Notes under the pieces: model-generated | Told to the model about the DNA's origin: nothing | Seen by the model: the letters and a program-made list of their open reading frames with translations, nothing else | Database searches by the model: none | Source of the DNA: an uncultured Clostridia bacterium | GTDB lineage: Bacteria > Bacillota > Clostridia > Oscillospirales > Acutalibacteraceae | Length of the DNA: 60,326 nt | Direction: 5' to 3' | Assembly: GCA_947630285.1 (NCBI GenBank) | Contig: CANRHD010000014.1 | Coordinates: 1-60,326 of the forward strand | Translations under genes and position numbers: made by a program | Part shown: positions 60,230-60,326 of the stretch, in pieces | How positions within the stretch are numbered: the stretch's first letter is position 1 | Layout: every line of letters begins with the position of its first letter

Positions 60230-60326
60230 GTTGTGTAATAAAAGGCTTATATGTATGTGTTAAAATGATATGAACCAATAAAAAAGAGAAGCAACTTCAA
60301 AATATGGTATAATGTAATTACCAAAC

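Noticed and set aside
1-60326. CRISPR arrays, rRNA genes, group II introns, transposase-type insertion sequences
   Set aside because: I looked for regularly spaced repeats, rRNA-like stretches, reverse transcriptases and transposases and saw none.

Overview
The window joins two unlike pieces of DNA. From the left edge to about 28.1 kb almost every gene is on the minus strand and belongs to an integrative conjugative element (ICE). From about 28.2 kb to the right edge is ordinary chromosome, mostly on the plus strand. The bacterium is a low-to-medium-GC Gram-positive of class Clostridia, probably a gut Oscillospirales/Ruminococcaceae-like species. I base this on strong Shine-Dalgarno sites, sigma-A promoters with 17-bp spacers, a Firmicutes-type LexA box, an energy-coupling-factor transporter, and the gene order der-ruvC-ruvA-ruvB-glmM. 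I cannot name the species.

ICE part (1 to about 28,100), read along its own minus-strand transcription from right to left. A regulatory and DNA-processing block comes first: a DUF4314 protein, an internally deleted cytosine methylase, a YubB/LPD28-like protein, a conserved ICE protein, a small DUF3789-like membrane protein, a Dam-type adenine methylase, two AbrB-like proteins, DUF3846 and SpoVG. Next come a lipoprotein and a 1477-residue cell-wall-anchored VaFE/SpaA-type surface protein. A type IV secretion operon follows: a nucleotide-hydrolase-like DUF4406 protein, a VirB2-like pilin, VirB6/TrbL, a VirB3-like protein, an accessory protein, the VirB4 ATPase and an NlpC/P60 hydrolase. A HipBA-like kinase/HTH pair sits inside this operon. 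Then come a pentapeptide-repeat protein, a DUF6103 protein, a non-coding stretch that may hold oriT, a MobC-like protein, a MobL/MobP relaxase with Sel1 repeats, a tyrosine recombinase, a Toprim primase, the VirD4 coupling protein and an HTH protein. The left end of the ICE is outside the window.

The most unusual segment is 4,559-6,401. Two A+T-rich, convergent genes (a SAM methyltransferase and a GNAT-like protein with two C-terminal membrane helices) lie between 47-bp perfect inverted repeats. A tyrosine recombinase gene lies directly outside the left repeat. The repeats also supply the 5' regions of both genes. This looks like an invertible or transposable cargo module. A second notable element is an RNA attenuator in front of the adenine methylase gene. 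There, a terminator, a 16-bp antiterminator and a hairpin hiding the ribosome-binding site can be drawn as alternative structures.

The ICE ends next to three minus-strand tRNA genes (Gln, His, Arg) that share one promoter. The chromosome then runs: a phosphoribosyltransferase; an SOS-controlled DNA polymerase IV; ligA (minus) divergent from a D-Ala-D-Ala carboxypeptidase; pgi; a small P-loop protein; DUF177-rpmF; a DUF512 radical-SAM protein-der; and ruvC-ruvA-[orphan GHKL sensor kinase]-ruvB-glmM. After that come an RNA methyltransferase, ecfA1-ecfA2-ecfT-truA, a DUF5711-like protein, cvpA-pgsA, a Clp ATPase with a McsA-like zinc N-terminus, bioY, tRNA-Gly, a flavodoxin-like protein, a C39-like peptidase, a membrane-anchored protein and a GH2 beta-galactosidase (minus). 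The chromosomal part covers Holliday-junction repair, replication and repair ligation, cell-wall precursor synthesis, vitamin uptake and phospholipid synthesis.
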